Shown: positions 53,388 through 62,425, counted from the stretch's first letter. The stretch: DNA of 64,000 bases from Candidatus Hydrogenedentota bacterium (GCA_019637335.1 JAHBVV010000011.1:62001-126000); one strand, 5' to 3'. The notes: generated by a model not told the origin, from the sequence alone. Program-made: numbers and translations.

Positions 53388-54041
53388 GTGCGCTGGCTGC
53401 AACTCGACCCCGAAAGCGTCGCCCGCCGGGCGGAGGCCTATGGCGTTTCCCTTCCCGAGCCACGCCTCGGCCGGTTCGTCCTGCGCGGCGCACTCGGCTT
53501 TCTCCTCGTGAGTCTCGCGGGCTTCGCCCCGTGGACCCTCGCCGGAAGTTGGTTCTACCAGCGCATCGGCGAGGCCGGGCTCTACGCCGTCTGCGCCCTC
53601 GTATTCATCGCGGCTTCCGGACCCCTGTTGCACCGGCTAATCCTCGGCCCGGGCTCCCTGCCCCGTTTCTATTGCCTGTTCGGTGTGGCCTTCGCGGGCT
53701 ACTCCGTCGCCTGGACCGCCGCCTGGCTGCTCATGCCCAGCCACACCGGCAGCGTCATCGGCCTGGCCGCCGGGACCGCCTTCATGGGCTGGGTGATCGC
53801 CCGCGCATTCGCCGCCGCCGCCGCCACGTTGCCCGTCGTGCTCGCGCTCTTCCTGTTCAACGCCGCCGGTTATTTCCTCGGCGGCGTGCTCGACTCGGTC
53901 CTCTGGAACCTGGATCCCTTCCCCTTCCCCCGGGATGTCCAGGTCATCCTCGCCCGCTCCAGCTGGGCCGTGCTCTATGGCCTCGGCTTCGGCGCCGGGC
54001 TCGGTTACGCCTTCTGCCGCGTCCAGACCCCGCGCCGCTGA
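53388..54041 (+). CDS. Integral membrane protein of unknown function
   Basis: A 217-residue protein. A short soluble N-terminus (L-D-P-E-S-V-A-R-R-A-E-A) is followed by six helices, many Ala/Gly-rich. The GTG start at 53388 is supported by AGGAGAG seven bases upstream; the frame extends upstream without a ribosome site. No family is recognised. Confidence 0.65.
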   Translation: MRWLQLDPESVARRAEAYGVSLPEPRLGRFVLRGALGFLLVSLAGFAPWTLAGSWFYQRIGEAGLYAVCALVFIAASGPLLHRLILGPGSLPRFYCLFGVAFAGYSVAWTAAWLLMPSHTGSVIGLAAGTAFMGWVIARAFAAAAATLPVVLALFLFNAAGYFLGGVLDSVLWNLDPFPFPRDVQVILARSSWAVLYGLGFGAGLGYAFCRVQTPRR

Positions 54042-54149
54042 AGCGGGGGGGAGGGGGCCGTGCAGGGGCACTCGGCGCGCTCGCATCCAAACGGGATCGA
54101 GATGGATGGGTGTTCAGTCGCGACGATTTGGAGCACCGATTCAAAGAAA

Positions 54150-54215
54150 GTGAGCGTGATGGAGCGCCGGCATCCCTGCCGGCACGGTCAGGGATACTCC
54201 ACATGCGAAATGCCA
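54150..54215 (+). repeat. 66-bp interspersed repeat, copy 2
   Basis: Matches 17961-18026 at about 57 of 66 positions. The hairpin GCCGGCA / TGCCGGC here encloses TCCC (54166-54183). The surrounding stretch 54042-54399 has no gene. Confidence 0.75.
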
Positions 54216-54399
54216 CCACCCAGACGGGCCCCGGTTTCTGAGTTTGCGCTGATTCAAATAGCGACCATCTCGTACACGCCTTCGAAACGCGATGGCCCCG
54301 CACACGCCACTGGACGAATGCGCATACCCTGTGGCATAATGAAACAAGCTCGGGGTCGGGTTGCGGCCCCGGGTGACCGATGCTTTTGCCGGTCTTCGT

Positions 54400-54759
54400 G
54401 GGGGCGACATGGTCTCGACGAGGGTGGATGAAGCGTTGGCTGCGTGTCGAGGACTCCGGTGGCCTCGTAAAAAACCGGAACCTAATTAACTGCGAACGAT
54501 CAACACGAATTCGCACTGGCCGCTTAGTTAAGCAGCCGCGTCTTGCGCTCGACCGCCTGCTAGGGCGATAAGACGTCAACCAGCGGGCCTCGCGCCGGAA
54601 CGGCGGTGAAACGTCCGGCAGAGTAGCTTTTCACCTGGCGGCCCCAGGTAGCGCGCCTGACGCGACCCGGGGTGGCGAGACTTAAAGGACAGGCTACACA
54701 CGTAGACGCCTTCGTGGACGCACTTTCGGACGCGGGTTCGATTCCCGCCGCCTCCACCA
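54400..54759 (+). ncRNA. ssrA: Transfer-messenger RNA (tmRNA)
   Basis: A 360-base one-piece tmRNA that rescues stalled ribosomes. The 5' end GGGGGCGACATGGT pairs its first seven bases with CGCCTCC before the encoded ACCA at 54756-54759. The T arm GGGTTCGATTCCC is intact. The tag open frame at 54492-54527 reads ANDQHEFALAA then TAG, with the standard A-L-A-A protease signal. The gene follows the DUF1080-side membrane protein and a repeat. Its 3' end is a common integration site in other genomes. Confidence 0.97.
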
Positions 54760-55118
54760 TTATTTAAGTTGTACTGCAGTTGTCTCTTTCCCAAGCCCGT
54801 ATGACTTGACGCCGCGCTCCCGGCATGGACGATTTTGATTGCCATTCCTGCGCTCGACCTGTAATCTGCCGAAGTCGTGCATCACGCCGAGTGAGGGCCC
54901 ATGGACCTGCCCTCAGATCCGGCAAAAGGAATTGGTCCACCAAGGGACCACGCCATCCGCTCCGCTCCGCAAGTAACACGACACCCGCCCCGCCGCTGAT
55001 TGGTGAGCGGAAGAAATAGACTTCTGTGCGTTCTCGGTGGCAGGGTTTTGCTGCACTACCAAGCAATGCGAACCTACCGGCGTGAAGACCGCTACGGTCG
55101 TGACTAACGGAGGAGAGC
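54760..55118. other. Intergenic region downstream of tmRNA
   Basis: About 360 bases without a recognisable gene, integrase or duplicated tmRNA end. The last bases carry GGAGGAGAG-like purines that serve as the ribosome site of the next gene (ATG 55119). Confidence 0.5.
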
Positions 55119-57356
55119 ATGGCAACTCAACTGGACCACGAGTTAGCGAGACTTCGCCAAGGCGATCACCTCTGCCCGGTTCACGACAACTTGGTGGAAC
55201 AGACCAGCAGCGCCGTGGCGTTCATCGCCGCCGGGTTGCGGAGTGGTGATCGCTGCCTCTATGTCGCCAACGATTCGCCGTTCGAGGAACTCGTCCGGCG
55301 ATTTGCTGCCCTGGGCGTGAATGTTGCCCAAGAAACCGACAAGGGCTCGCTCAAGATCCTGACCAAACGCGAGGTCTACCTGCGAGAGGGAAAGTTCGAC
55401 GCCCGCAAGATGCTCGACTACCTGGCGGAGTGCGAGTCCGCGGCGGTTGCCGACGGCTACGCTGGCTTGCGGTTCCAGGGGGAGATGACCTGGGCGCTCG
55501 ACGCGAACGTGGAAGGCGATCGCCTGATCGAATATGAGGCCATGCTCAACGAGTTCCTGGCCACGCACCGGGCGGTTATCGCGTGCCACTACTTGCGGCC
55601 GCGCTTCGATCCCGCGCTCATCCATGACATGCTCGTCACCCACCCGTTAGTGGCCATCGGCGATCTGGTCTGTCCCAATCCCTACTACCAACCGCCGGAA
55701 CTCATCCTCCGGCCCGAACCGATGTCGGTTTTGGATTTCAAACGGAAACGGCTCGATTGGTGGCTCGAGCGTCTGCGCGCGGCGATGGCGGGCGAGTCAG
55801 AGCGCAAGCAGGCCATGCAAGTGGCCCGTGAGCGGGAAGAACTCGTCCAGTTGCTGCTCGATTCCACGGCCGAGGCTATTTACGGAATCGACCTCCACGG
55901 CAACTGTATGTTGGCCAACCCCACGTGCGCCCGGCTCCTCGGCTATGCCGACCCCGAGCAACTGAATGGCCGGAACATGCACACCCTGATCCACCACCAT
56001 CGTCCGGATGGCCGTCCGTATCCAGAGGAAGAATGCCCGATCGTTAAGGCGATGCACTCACGGCAAGGGATTCACGTCAAGGACGAGGTGTTCTGGCGCG
56101 CCGACGGGAGCAAGTTCGACGCAGAGTATTGCTCATACCCGATGTGGCGGGGCACGGAGCTAATCGGTGCGGTGGTAACATTCATCGACATCACTCACGA
56201 GAAAAAGCTGGAGGAGCAATTACGGCAGGCGCAGAGGATGGATGCCATCGGGCAGTTGGCCGGCGGCGTGGCGCACGACTTCAACAATCTGCTGACCATT
56301 ATCACCGGATACAGCGAACTCTTGCTTCAATCGACCCCCACGGATGATCCCAACTGGGAGTTGCTGGAGGAGATCCGGAAGGCCGGGTATCGGTCGGCAT
56401 CGTTAACTCGGCAGTTGTTGGCGTTTAGCCGGAAGCAGGTTCTGGCCCCCGAGGTGTTGGACCTGAACGACGTGGTTCGGGATACGGAGAAAATGCTTCG
56501 TCGCGTCATCGGCGAGGACATCCACTTGGCCACCGTGTTGCACCCTGAACTCGGAAGGGTGAAAGCCGATCCGGGACAACTGGAACAAGTCCTTCTCAAC
56601 CTCGCGGTGAATGCCCGCGACGCTATGCCGCAAGGCGGTAAACTCACTATCGAAACCAACAACGTCATCCTTGGCGAGGACTACGCCCGGTCCCACGCGG
56701 ACGTACAGCCGGGTCGGTACGTGATGTTGGCGCTCTCGGACACGGGAATCGGCATGACCGAGGAAGTCAAACGTCGCCTGTTCGAACCGTTCTTCACCAC
56801 CAAGGAGGCCGGAAGGGGTACAGGTCTGGGACTGGCGGTGGTTCACGGTATCGTCAAGCAGAGCGAAGGCTCGATCGAGGTATACAGCGAACCGGGCGTG
56901 GGGACCTCGTTCAAGATCTACCTCCCGCGCGTGGATCAAGCCGCGCCGACCGGGAAGTCCTGGGCCGGCCTCAGTTCCGCCCCACGCGGGACGGAAACCC
57001 TGCTGCTGGTCGAGGACGAGGACGCTGTTCGGGCACTGACCCGCTTCACCCTGCAACAGTGCGGCTACACCGTCCTCGAAGCGAGCCACGGCGAAGAAGC
57101 CATACGAGTCGCTAAGAACCACCGGGAGAAGATTCACCTGCTCGTCACAGACGTCGTGATGCCCGGTATGGGGGGGCGAATCCTCGCCGAGCGGTTGCTG
57201 AGCCTCCATCCCGAGATGAAAGTACTCTATCTTTCTGGCTACACCGACGACGCGGTCGTTCGCCACGGCATTCTCCATGAGGAAGTGAACTTCCTGCAAA
57301 AGCCGTTTTCCCCGAGCGCACTGGCTCACAGAGTCCGGGAGGTTCTTGAGAATTGA
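55119..57356 (+). CDS. Hybrid histidine kinase with MEDS sensor, PAS and C-terminal receiver
   Basis: A 745-residue cytoplasmic kinase. The MEDS (DcmR-type) domain occupies about 10-190: G-D-H-L-C, G-L-R-S-G-D-R-C-L-Y-V, G-L-R-F-Q-G-E-M-T-W. PAS lies at about 240-365. HisKA has the phospho-acceptor in G-G-V-A-H-D-F-N-N-L-L, and HATPase_c shows N-x-A-V-N-A-R-D, D-T-G-I-G-M and G-R-G-T-G-L-G-L. The receiver (about 630-745) keeps E-D-E-D and T-D-V-V-M-P-G-M. MEDS domains are linked to sensing of C1 or hydrocarbon-like signals. No membrane helix. Codon use is less C-ending than in the kinase at 34.5 kb, suggesting separate origin. Confidence 0.92.
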   Translation: MATQLDHELARLRQGDHLCPVHDNLVEQTSSAVAFIAAGLRSGDRCLYVANDSPFEELVRRFAALGVNVAQETDKGSLKILTKREVYLREGKFDARKMLDYLAECESAAVADGYAGLRFQGEMTWALDANVEGDRLIEYEAMLNEFLATHRAVIACHYLRPRFDPALIHDMLVTHPLVAIGDLVCPNPYYQPPELILRPEPMSVLDFKRKRLDWWLERLRAAMAGESERKQAMQVAREREELVQLLLDSTAEAIYGIDLHGNCMLANPTCARLLGYADPEQLNGRNMHTLIHHHRPDGRPYPEEECPIVKAMHSRQGIHVKDEVFWRADGSKFDAEYCSYPMWRGTELIGAVVTFIDITHEKKLEEQLRQAQRMDAIGQLAGGVAHDFNNLLTIITGYSELLLQSTPTDDPNWELLEEIRKAGYRSASLTRQLLAFSRKQVLAPEVLDLNDVVRDTEKMLRRVIGEDIHLATVLHPELGRVKADPGQLEQVLLNLAVNARDAMPQGGKLTIETNNVILGEDYARSHADVQPGRYVMLALSDTGIGMTEEVKRRLFEPFFTTKEAGRGTGLGLAVVHGIVKQSEGSIEVYSEPGVGTSFKIYLPRVDQAAPTGKSWAGLSSAPRGTETLLLVEDEDAVRALTRFTLQQCGYTVLEASHGEEAIRVAKNHREKIHLLVTDVVMPGMGGRILAERLLSLHPEMKVLYLSGYTDDAVVRHGILHEEVNFLQKPFSPSALAHRVREVLEN

Positions 57357-57457
57357 AAAGATTTCAATGTCCAATCACGGATGCCAACCTATGGCGTAAT
57401 TCATTTGCAGAGTTGGAACGCAATTGGGAAGCGTAAGATTTACTAGACTAGAACTCC

Positions 57458-57555
57458 GTGATGCACGCACTAATCGCCGATTCCGAATCGGAATTGCGCC
57501 GGATACTCGCGTCCGCCCTGGTCCGTGTCGGATTCACCTGTCACACCGCGGCTGG
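57458..57555 (+). pseudogene. Fragment of a response-regulator receiver
   Basis: M-H-A-L-I-A-D-S-E-S-E-L-R-R-I-L-A-S-A-L and G-F-T-C-H-T-A-A look like the first 35 residues of a receiver domain (beta-1, the acidic pocket and helix 1), but the sequence then changes abruptly and the phosphorylation site is missing. It follows the hybrid kinase by 100 bases, so it may be the remnant of its partner. Confidence 0.5.
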
Positions 57556-57590
57556 CGGTTGCGGAAAGGGCCCCACGCGCGCCCCGCACA

Positions 57591-57717
57591 ATGACGGTCA
57601 TATTCGACAACCTCGCCGAGCCCTACGACCGCTGGTACGATCAGCCGGCGGGACGCGCCATTTTTCGCGCAGAACAGGATTGCCTGCGGGGCCAGTGTCC
57701 CGGCGCGGTCTACGGTC
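57591..57717 (+). pseudogene. N-terminal fragment of a SAM methyltransferase
   Basis: From ATG 57591, about 40 residues read F-D-N-L-A-E-P-Y-D-R-W-Y-D and G-R-A-I-F-R-A-E, the usual opening of class I (UbiE-like) methyltransferases. The sequence then enters the repeat element at about 57730 and never reaches the SAM-binding loop. It is a truncated gene. Confidence 0.6.
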
Positions 57718-57745
57718 GTGACCCACCTTCACTGCTCCGAAAATG

Positions 57746-57839
57746 CACAGGCGGGACGCCTGTGCCACATTCCTTCAAAGGTACTCTTACGAACCAAGGT
57801 GAAGCGTGCAAAGAACGTGGCACAGCCGTCCCGGCTGTG
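57746..57839. repeat. Inverted-hairpin element, 57.7 kb
   Basis: Left: CACAGGCG / CGCCTGTG around GGA, followed by CCACATTCC. Right: GAACGTGG, then CACAGCCG / CGGCTGTG around TCC. The two are near inverses across about 40 bases, differing by paired changes in the stem. The element has replaced the rest of the methyltransferase fragment upstream. An internally deleted relative lies at 17829-17884. Confidence 0.7.
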
Positions 57840-58003
57840 TACCGGTTGCGAAGCAGCCGGTTTTCATCCTTAATGGGTTACACAACGCGTCATGCCCCCC
57901 ATCCACATCGCTTACTGAAAACCGCACATGCTGCCGCGTGCCGTGCGACCCGTGAACCGCATTCGCGCGGCCAGGCCCTCGCAGTGTCCACATCAAGACT
58001 TTC

Positions 58004-58033
58004 TTGACAGTGCGGATTCCAACTGCGTATATT
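58004..58033 (+). promoter_or_regulatory. Sigma-70-type promoter of the AAA ATPase gene
   Basis: TTGACA (58004-58009), an 18-base spacer and TATATT (58028-58033). It lies about 50 bases before the GTG start at 58084. Confidence 0.6.
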
Positions 58034-58083
58034 TATTCTCAGTTGGGGTTGTAACTGGCCATTTATGGAGCAGGATTGGTTCC

Positions 58084-59397
58084 GTGCTGGACTCGATAAA
58101 GCGTATCCTTCTCGACTTCCAGGAGTCTTCACTGGAAACCGGGGCGCCCCGACGCTTGCGGGTAGAGCCGGTCCGCGGGAAGGCAACCGTGTTGATTGGG
58201 GTGCGCCGGTGTGGGAAGTCCACCTTTCTGTTTCAACGTATTCAGAGCCTGCTGGACCGCGGCGTTTCGCCTCAGAACATACTGTATGTGAATTTTTTCG
58301 ACGACCGCCTTCACAGTCTACGGCATGAGAGCCTCGCCCTCATCACCGAAGCGTACTATGCGCTATACCCGGTGAAGAAGGGTGAAGAGATGGTCTACTG
58401 CTTTTTCGATGAGATACAGGCCGTTCCGGGGTGGGAACCCTTTGTTGATCGCATCATGCGCACGGAGAAATGCGAGGTCTATCTCACGGGCTCGTCGGCG
58501 AGGATGCTATCGAAGGAGATCGCGACGCAGATGCGCGGGCGCGCGATGTCCTGGGAACTATTCCCATTCTCATTCCAGGAGTTTTTGGATGCCAGGGGCA
58601 TCGGCAGCGAAAAAGCCCTTTCAACGAAGACGCGGTTACTCGTCCAGAAGGCCTTTGAAGAATATTGGGCAACCGGCGGTTTTCCCGAAGTCATCGGCCT
58701 TCAGGAGAGCCTGAGGATCAAGACCCACCAGGAGTACTTCCAGGCGGTCCTGTTCCGTGACCTGGTAGAGCGACACGATATTTCGCACCCGAGGGCGGTG
58801 AGCGATCTGGCCCATCGGCTGGTGGACAACACGGGATCTCTCTACTCCGTCAACCGCCTGACAGCCTATCTGCGATCGATTGGACATCACGCGCCGCGCG
58901 CTGCCGTTTCGGATTACCTGGATTGGTTCGAGGATGCGTATTTTCTCTTCACCGTGCAGGTGTTCGACGCTTCGCTTGCGCGCCGCAACACGAATCCCAA
59001 GAAGGTCTATTGCATCGATCACGCTCTGGTTGCCTCGGTGGCGTCGGGCGTGCTTGTCAATGCCGGCCATCTATTGGAGAATCTCGTGTTTACGGCGTTA
59101 CGGCGAGTGTATCCCGAGATCTACTATTACAAGACCAGGACGGGTAAGGAGGTCGATTTCATCGTTCCATTGCGCGGCGGTTCCCGGCTCCTGGCGCAGG
59201 TGTGCGCGTCGCTCGCCGAGGAGCAGACGCGAACCCGGGAAGTCGCGGCCTTGAGCGAAGCCATGGCGGAAACCGGCGTCACGTCTGGGGTCATAGTGAC
59301 CCGTAATGAGGAGTCGCAAATCGAAACCCGAAGCGGTACGATCAATGTCGTGCCGGCCTGGCGTTTTCTGCTCGACATGCCCGTGTCGGGATTGTAG
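58084..59397 (+). CDS. AAA ATPase with C-terminal DUF4143 domain
   Basis: A 437-residue protein. The P-loop is G-V-R-R-C-G-K-S-T near residue 41, Walker B is Y-C-F-F-D-E-I-Q near 105, sensor I is L-T-G-S-S-A-R and F-P-F-S-F-Q-E-F-L follows; these are standard for the AAA_14/DUF4143 group. The C-terminal half contains G-K-E-V-D-F-I-V, a restriction-nuclease-like strand. Function is unproven; these genes are frequently laterally transferred. The GTG at 58084 fits the family start (short leader, then I-K-R-I-L-L-D-F-Q); longer frames upstream cross the promoter. Confidence 0.88.
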   Translation: MLDSIKRILLDFQESSLETGAPRRLRVEPVRGKATVLIGVRRCGKSTFLFQRIQSLLDRGVSPQNILYVNFFDDRLHSLRHESLALITEAYYALYPVKKGEEMVYCFFDEIQAVPGWEPFVDRIMRTEKCEVYLTGSSARMLSKEIATQMRGRAMSWELFPFSFQEFLDARGIGSEKALSTKTRLLVQKAFEEYWATGGFPEVIGLQESLRIKTHQEYFQAVLFRDLVERHDISHPRAVSDLAHRLVDNTGSLYSVNRLTAYLRSIGHHAPRAAVSDYLDWFEDAYFLFTVQVFDASLARRNTNPKKVYCIDHALVASVASGVLVNAGHLLENLVFTALRRVYPEIYYYKTRTGKEVDFIVPLRGGSRLLAQVCASLAEEQTRTREVAALSEAMAETGVTSGVIVTRNEESQIETRSGTINVVPAWRFLLDMPVSGL

Positions 59398-59488
59398 TGC
59401 ATCGACGGACCTGACATGCGGCGTCCAACTTCGTCCGCCATGCCCCCCGAACGGGCCACCGGATATGCATGGAGCCCGTCTGATGCCG

Positions 59489-59494
59489 TATAAT
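59489..59494 (+). promoter_or_regulatory. -10-like TATAAT in the gap before the HAD-Sua5 gene
   Basis: A consensus TATAAT about 220 bases before the proposed TTG start. The -35 region is poor. The rest of the 59398-59715 gap shows no gene. Confidence 0.3.
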
Positions 59495-59715
59495 CCGGCC
59501 ACGTAACGCCCGGGGGATTTACGCACGATTTGACGCCCGAAAGAGGTGCGTGTGCCGGTAGACATCCCATACCACGGGCGCGCCACGGTCGAAGCGGCGC
59601 CACGAACCCCTGCCGCATCCAGATACGAATCATCCGGGCGAGTAGCGCCCCCGGCCACGTGTGGCGCTTTGTAGGGCCATCGAAGGCCATCCACGCATTG
59701 ATAAGGGACGACGAC

Positions 59716-61266
59716 TTGCAGCGCAATCCACAGCGCCCCGATTTCACAACGCCCCGCCCCGCCGTCTTTTTGGACCGGGACGGAACGCTTGTCGAGGACG
59801 TCGGCGTCATTCGCGGCGCCGATCAGATCCGGCTTTATTCGGATACGATCGAAGCTTTGCGGTTACTGCAAGAAAAGTATTTGCTGTTCGTCATCACCAA
59901 CCAATCCGGCATCGCTGCGGGCGAGGTGACGGAAGAAGAGGTCAGCCGGGTCAACGACCACTTGAACGAGATCTTACGGGGGGAAGGCATCTTCATTCGG
60001 GAATGGTATGTCTGCCCGCACCAGCGGGAAGACGGCTGCGCCTGCATGAAGCCCGGTCCGGAATTCGTACTGCGGGCCCAGCGGGACTATCGGCTCGATC
60101 TGGGCCGATCCTTCGTCATCGGGGACCATCCACACGACACCGTCACCGGGAACGAGCACGGCGTGTTCGGGCTGTATCTCCTGACCGGCCACGGGGGACG
60201 CCACCTCGCGGACCTGCCGATCGAGAAGCCGGTGTTCCATCGCATCCGGGACGCCGCCGAATGGATTCTGAGCCACCCCGATCCCGGGAGAGACCTGGCA
60301 CGGCAGATCGAGGAAGGCGCAGCCGCCATCCGCGCCGGTGGGGTCGCCGCCTTCCCGACCGAGACGGTCTATGGGCTCGGGGCCGATGTCTTTCAGCCGG
60401 AGGCGGTGAAGAAGATCTTCGAAATCAAGGGGCGACCGCACTACAACCCGCTAATCGCACACATCGCCGATCCGGAGCAATTGAAGCGCCTCGCCACAGC
60501 GGTTCCCGAAAAGGCGTCGCGGCTTATCGACGCGTTCTGGCCCGGGCCACTTACCGTGGTGCTTCCCAAGCGCTCGGAAGTCCCGGATATCGTGACCGGC
60601 GGACACAACACGGTCGCGGTCCGCATGCCCGCCCACCCGATCGCGCTCGAAATCATACGCCAGTGCGGCTCCCCGCTGGCCGCGCCCAGCGCCAACCGCT
60701 TCACCTGCACGAGCCCAACGACCGCCCGCCATGTAAGGGACCAACTGGGCGTTCAATGCCCGGTCATCATTGACGGGGGCGCATGCCGCGTCGGCGTGGA
60801 GTCCACGGTAATCTCGTTCACGGGACCCGTCCCTGTGATCCTGCGCCCCGGAGGCCTGCCCGTCGAGGAGATCGAACGCCTGATCGGCCCGGTGGCCATC
60901 CGCGCGGCCACTTCCGAGAACACGAGCGATATGGAAAGCCCGGGGATGATGCCCAACCACTACGCCCCGGCCACGAAGCTGACCGCCTACGTGTGTATTC
61001 CTGCGACCTATGCGAATCAGCCGGATATCGGGTTGCTCCTGTTCAAGACCCCGGAAACAACCTACGCGGGCGCGGTCGAAGTGCTCAGCAAAGCCGGAGA
61101 CACCCGGGAGGCGGCCGCCAACTTCTTCGCCGCGCTTCGCCGTTTGGATGCGTTGGGCCTGCGAGAGATCATCGCGGAGTATGCCCCCGAAGAGGGGCTG
61201 GGTCACGCGATTAACAACCGGCTTGCGAAGGCCGCCATGGGCAGGGTAGTACACGATGAACAATAG
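59716..61266 (+). CDS. Fusion of HAD-IIIA phosphatase (GmhB-like) and Sua5/YrdC threonylcarbamoyl-AMP synthase
   Basis: A 516-residue two-domain protein. N-terminal HAD (about 12-180): F-L-D-R-D-G-T-L-V nucleophile loop, I-T-N-Q-S-G, zinc-type C-P-H...C-A-C-M-K-P and I-G-D-H-P-H-D. This looks like heptose-bisphosphate phosphatase GmhB. C-terminal Sua5 (about 195-516): A-F-P-T-E-T-V-Y-G-L-G, K-G-R-P-x-x-N-P-L-I, A-P-S-A-N and, in the Sua5-only extension, P-G-M-M-P-N-H-Y-A-P. Sua5 makes the precursor for the tRNA t6A modification. The TTG 59716 start has AAGGGA seven bases upstream; an upstream frame extends to 59530. It overlaps the MFS gene by 11 bases. Confidence 0.88.
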   Translation: MQRNPQRPDFTTPRPAVFLDRDGTLVEDVGVIRGADQIRLYSDTIEALRLLQEKYLLFVITNQSGIAAGEVTEEEVSRVNDHLNEILRGEGIFIREWYVCPHQREDGCACMKPGPEFVLRAQRDYRLDLGRSFVIGDHPHDTVTGNEHGVFGLYLLTGHGGRHLADLPIEKPVFHRIRDAAEWILSHPDPGRDLARQIEEGAAAIRAGGVAAFPTETVYGLGADVFQPEAVKKIFEIKGRPHYNPLIAHIADPEQLKRLATAVPEKASRLIDAFWPGPLTVVLPKRSEVPDIVTGGHNTVAVRMPAHPIALEIIRQCGSPLAAPSANRFTCTSPTTARHVRDQLGVQCPVIIDGGACRVGVESTVISFTGPVPVILRPGGLPVEEIERLIGPVAIRAATSENTSDMESPGMMPNHYAPATKLTAYVCIPATYANQPDIGLLLFKTPETTYAGAVEVLSKAGDTREAAANFFAALRRLDALGLREIIAEYAPEEGLGHAINNRLAKAAMGRVVHDEQ

Positions 61267-62425
61267 ATGGGTCGTTCTGGCCGCGGGTTGCCTTATGCAG
61301 ACCGTGTTGGGGGGTATCTATGCCTGGAGCACGTTTGTCCCATATCTGACGAAGGCTTTCGGCCTCACCTCCGGCCAATGCGGCCTGATATTCGGATTGT
61401 CGATTCTGATCTTCACTTCCGTGATGATTCTGGCCGGACGCATCCTGGTCAGAAAAGGTCCCCGTTTTACCGCGCTCATTTCGGCCCTCCTGTTCGCCCT
61501 CGGCTATCTGCTGGCGTCGTTCTCCGGCGGCGCCTTCATGCCGCTCCTCCTGAGCCTCGGCGTCATCACGGGATGCGGTATCGGCTTTGGCTATGTCTGC
61601 CCCGTTTCCGTGGGCATGCAATGGTTTCCCGAAAGAAAAGGGCTGGTAACCGGTGTGGCGGTGGCCGGGTTCGGCTCCGGAGCCATTGTCCTCTCCTCGA
61701 TCGCGGAGTACCTCCTCCTCAGCGGGGTGGATGTGCTCACGTTCTTCCGCTGGTATGGCGTGTGCGCCGGGCTGGTGCTCTTTTCCGCAGCATTGCTCCT
61801 GCGCGATCCTCCGGGAACCCGCTACAACACCGCAAACAACGGCGAGAAGTCCGAGGTCTTCACCTGGCCGTTCTACCTGTGCTCGATCGGAATCTTCGCC
61901 GGAACCTTCGCCGGGTTGCTCATTATCGGCAACCTGACCCCCATCATTATCAAGACAGGGTTGACCGAACGGCAGGCCGCCCTGGCCGTCTCCATATTCG
62001 CGGTTGGAAATGGGGCGGGGCGCATCATCTGGGGCAGGCTGTTCGACCAGTGGAACTACCGCTGTATTCCCCTGTCGCTGGGAAGCTTCGCCCTGGCGGC
62101 GGGGCTGCTCCTCGTTCCGCTTCCCGCCCCGGCGCGCATGCTGACGGTCGTGCTGATCGGATTCTGTTTCGGGGCGAACTTCGTGCTCTACGCCTCCGCC
62201 ATTTCACGCTACTTTGGAACGGGCGCCTTTCCACGCCTCTACCCGATCTGCTTCATGGCCTATGGCGTTGCGGGGGTGATCGGCCCGGGCCTGGGCGGAT
62301 GGCTCGCCGATCAGACGGGGACCTACCACACCGCGATCTACATCTGCATCACCCTCGTAGCGCTGGCGAGCGTCTTCACGCTTATCAGACTGCCCGTTTT
62401 TTACAGCAACCCAAGGCCTGAATAG
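61256..62425 (+). CDS. MFS transporter, OFA (oxalate/formate antiporter-like) family
   Basis: A 389-residue carrier with twelve helices. G-G-I-Y-A-W-S-T-F at 19-27, G-x-G-x-G-F-G-Y-V-C-P-V near 105 and W-F-P-E-R-K-G-L-V-T-G near 122 are OFA signatures. Substrates of the family are small carboxylates; which one cannot be read here. The ATG lies inside the end of the HAD-Sua5 gene, so the two are coupled although functionally unrelated. Confidence 0.88.
   Translation: MNNRWVVLAAGCLMQTVLGGIYAWSTFVPYLTKAFGLTSGQCGLIFGLSILIFTSVMILAGRILVRKGPRFTALISALLFALGYLLASFSGGAFMPLLLSLGVITGCGIGFGYVCPVSVGMQWFPERKGLVTGVAVAGFGSGAIVLSSIAEYLLLSGVDVLTFFRWYGVCAGLVLFSAALLLRDPPGTRYNTANNGEKSEVFTWPFYLCSIGIFAGTFAGLLIIGNLTPIIIKTGLTERQAALAVSIFAVGNGAGRIIWGRLFDQWNYRCIPLSLGSFALAAGLLLVPLPAPARMLTVVLIGFCFGANFVLYASAISRYFGTGAFPRLYPICFMAYGVAGVIGPGLGGWLADQTGTYHTAIYICITLVALASVFTLIRLPVFYSNPRPE

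Noticed and set aside
57525-58007. 160-residue ORF over the methyltransferase fragment
   Set aside because: After about residue 60 the frame is simply the repeat element read through (G-G-T-P-V-P-H type sequence), which is typical of spurious translations of intergenic palindromes.
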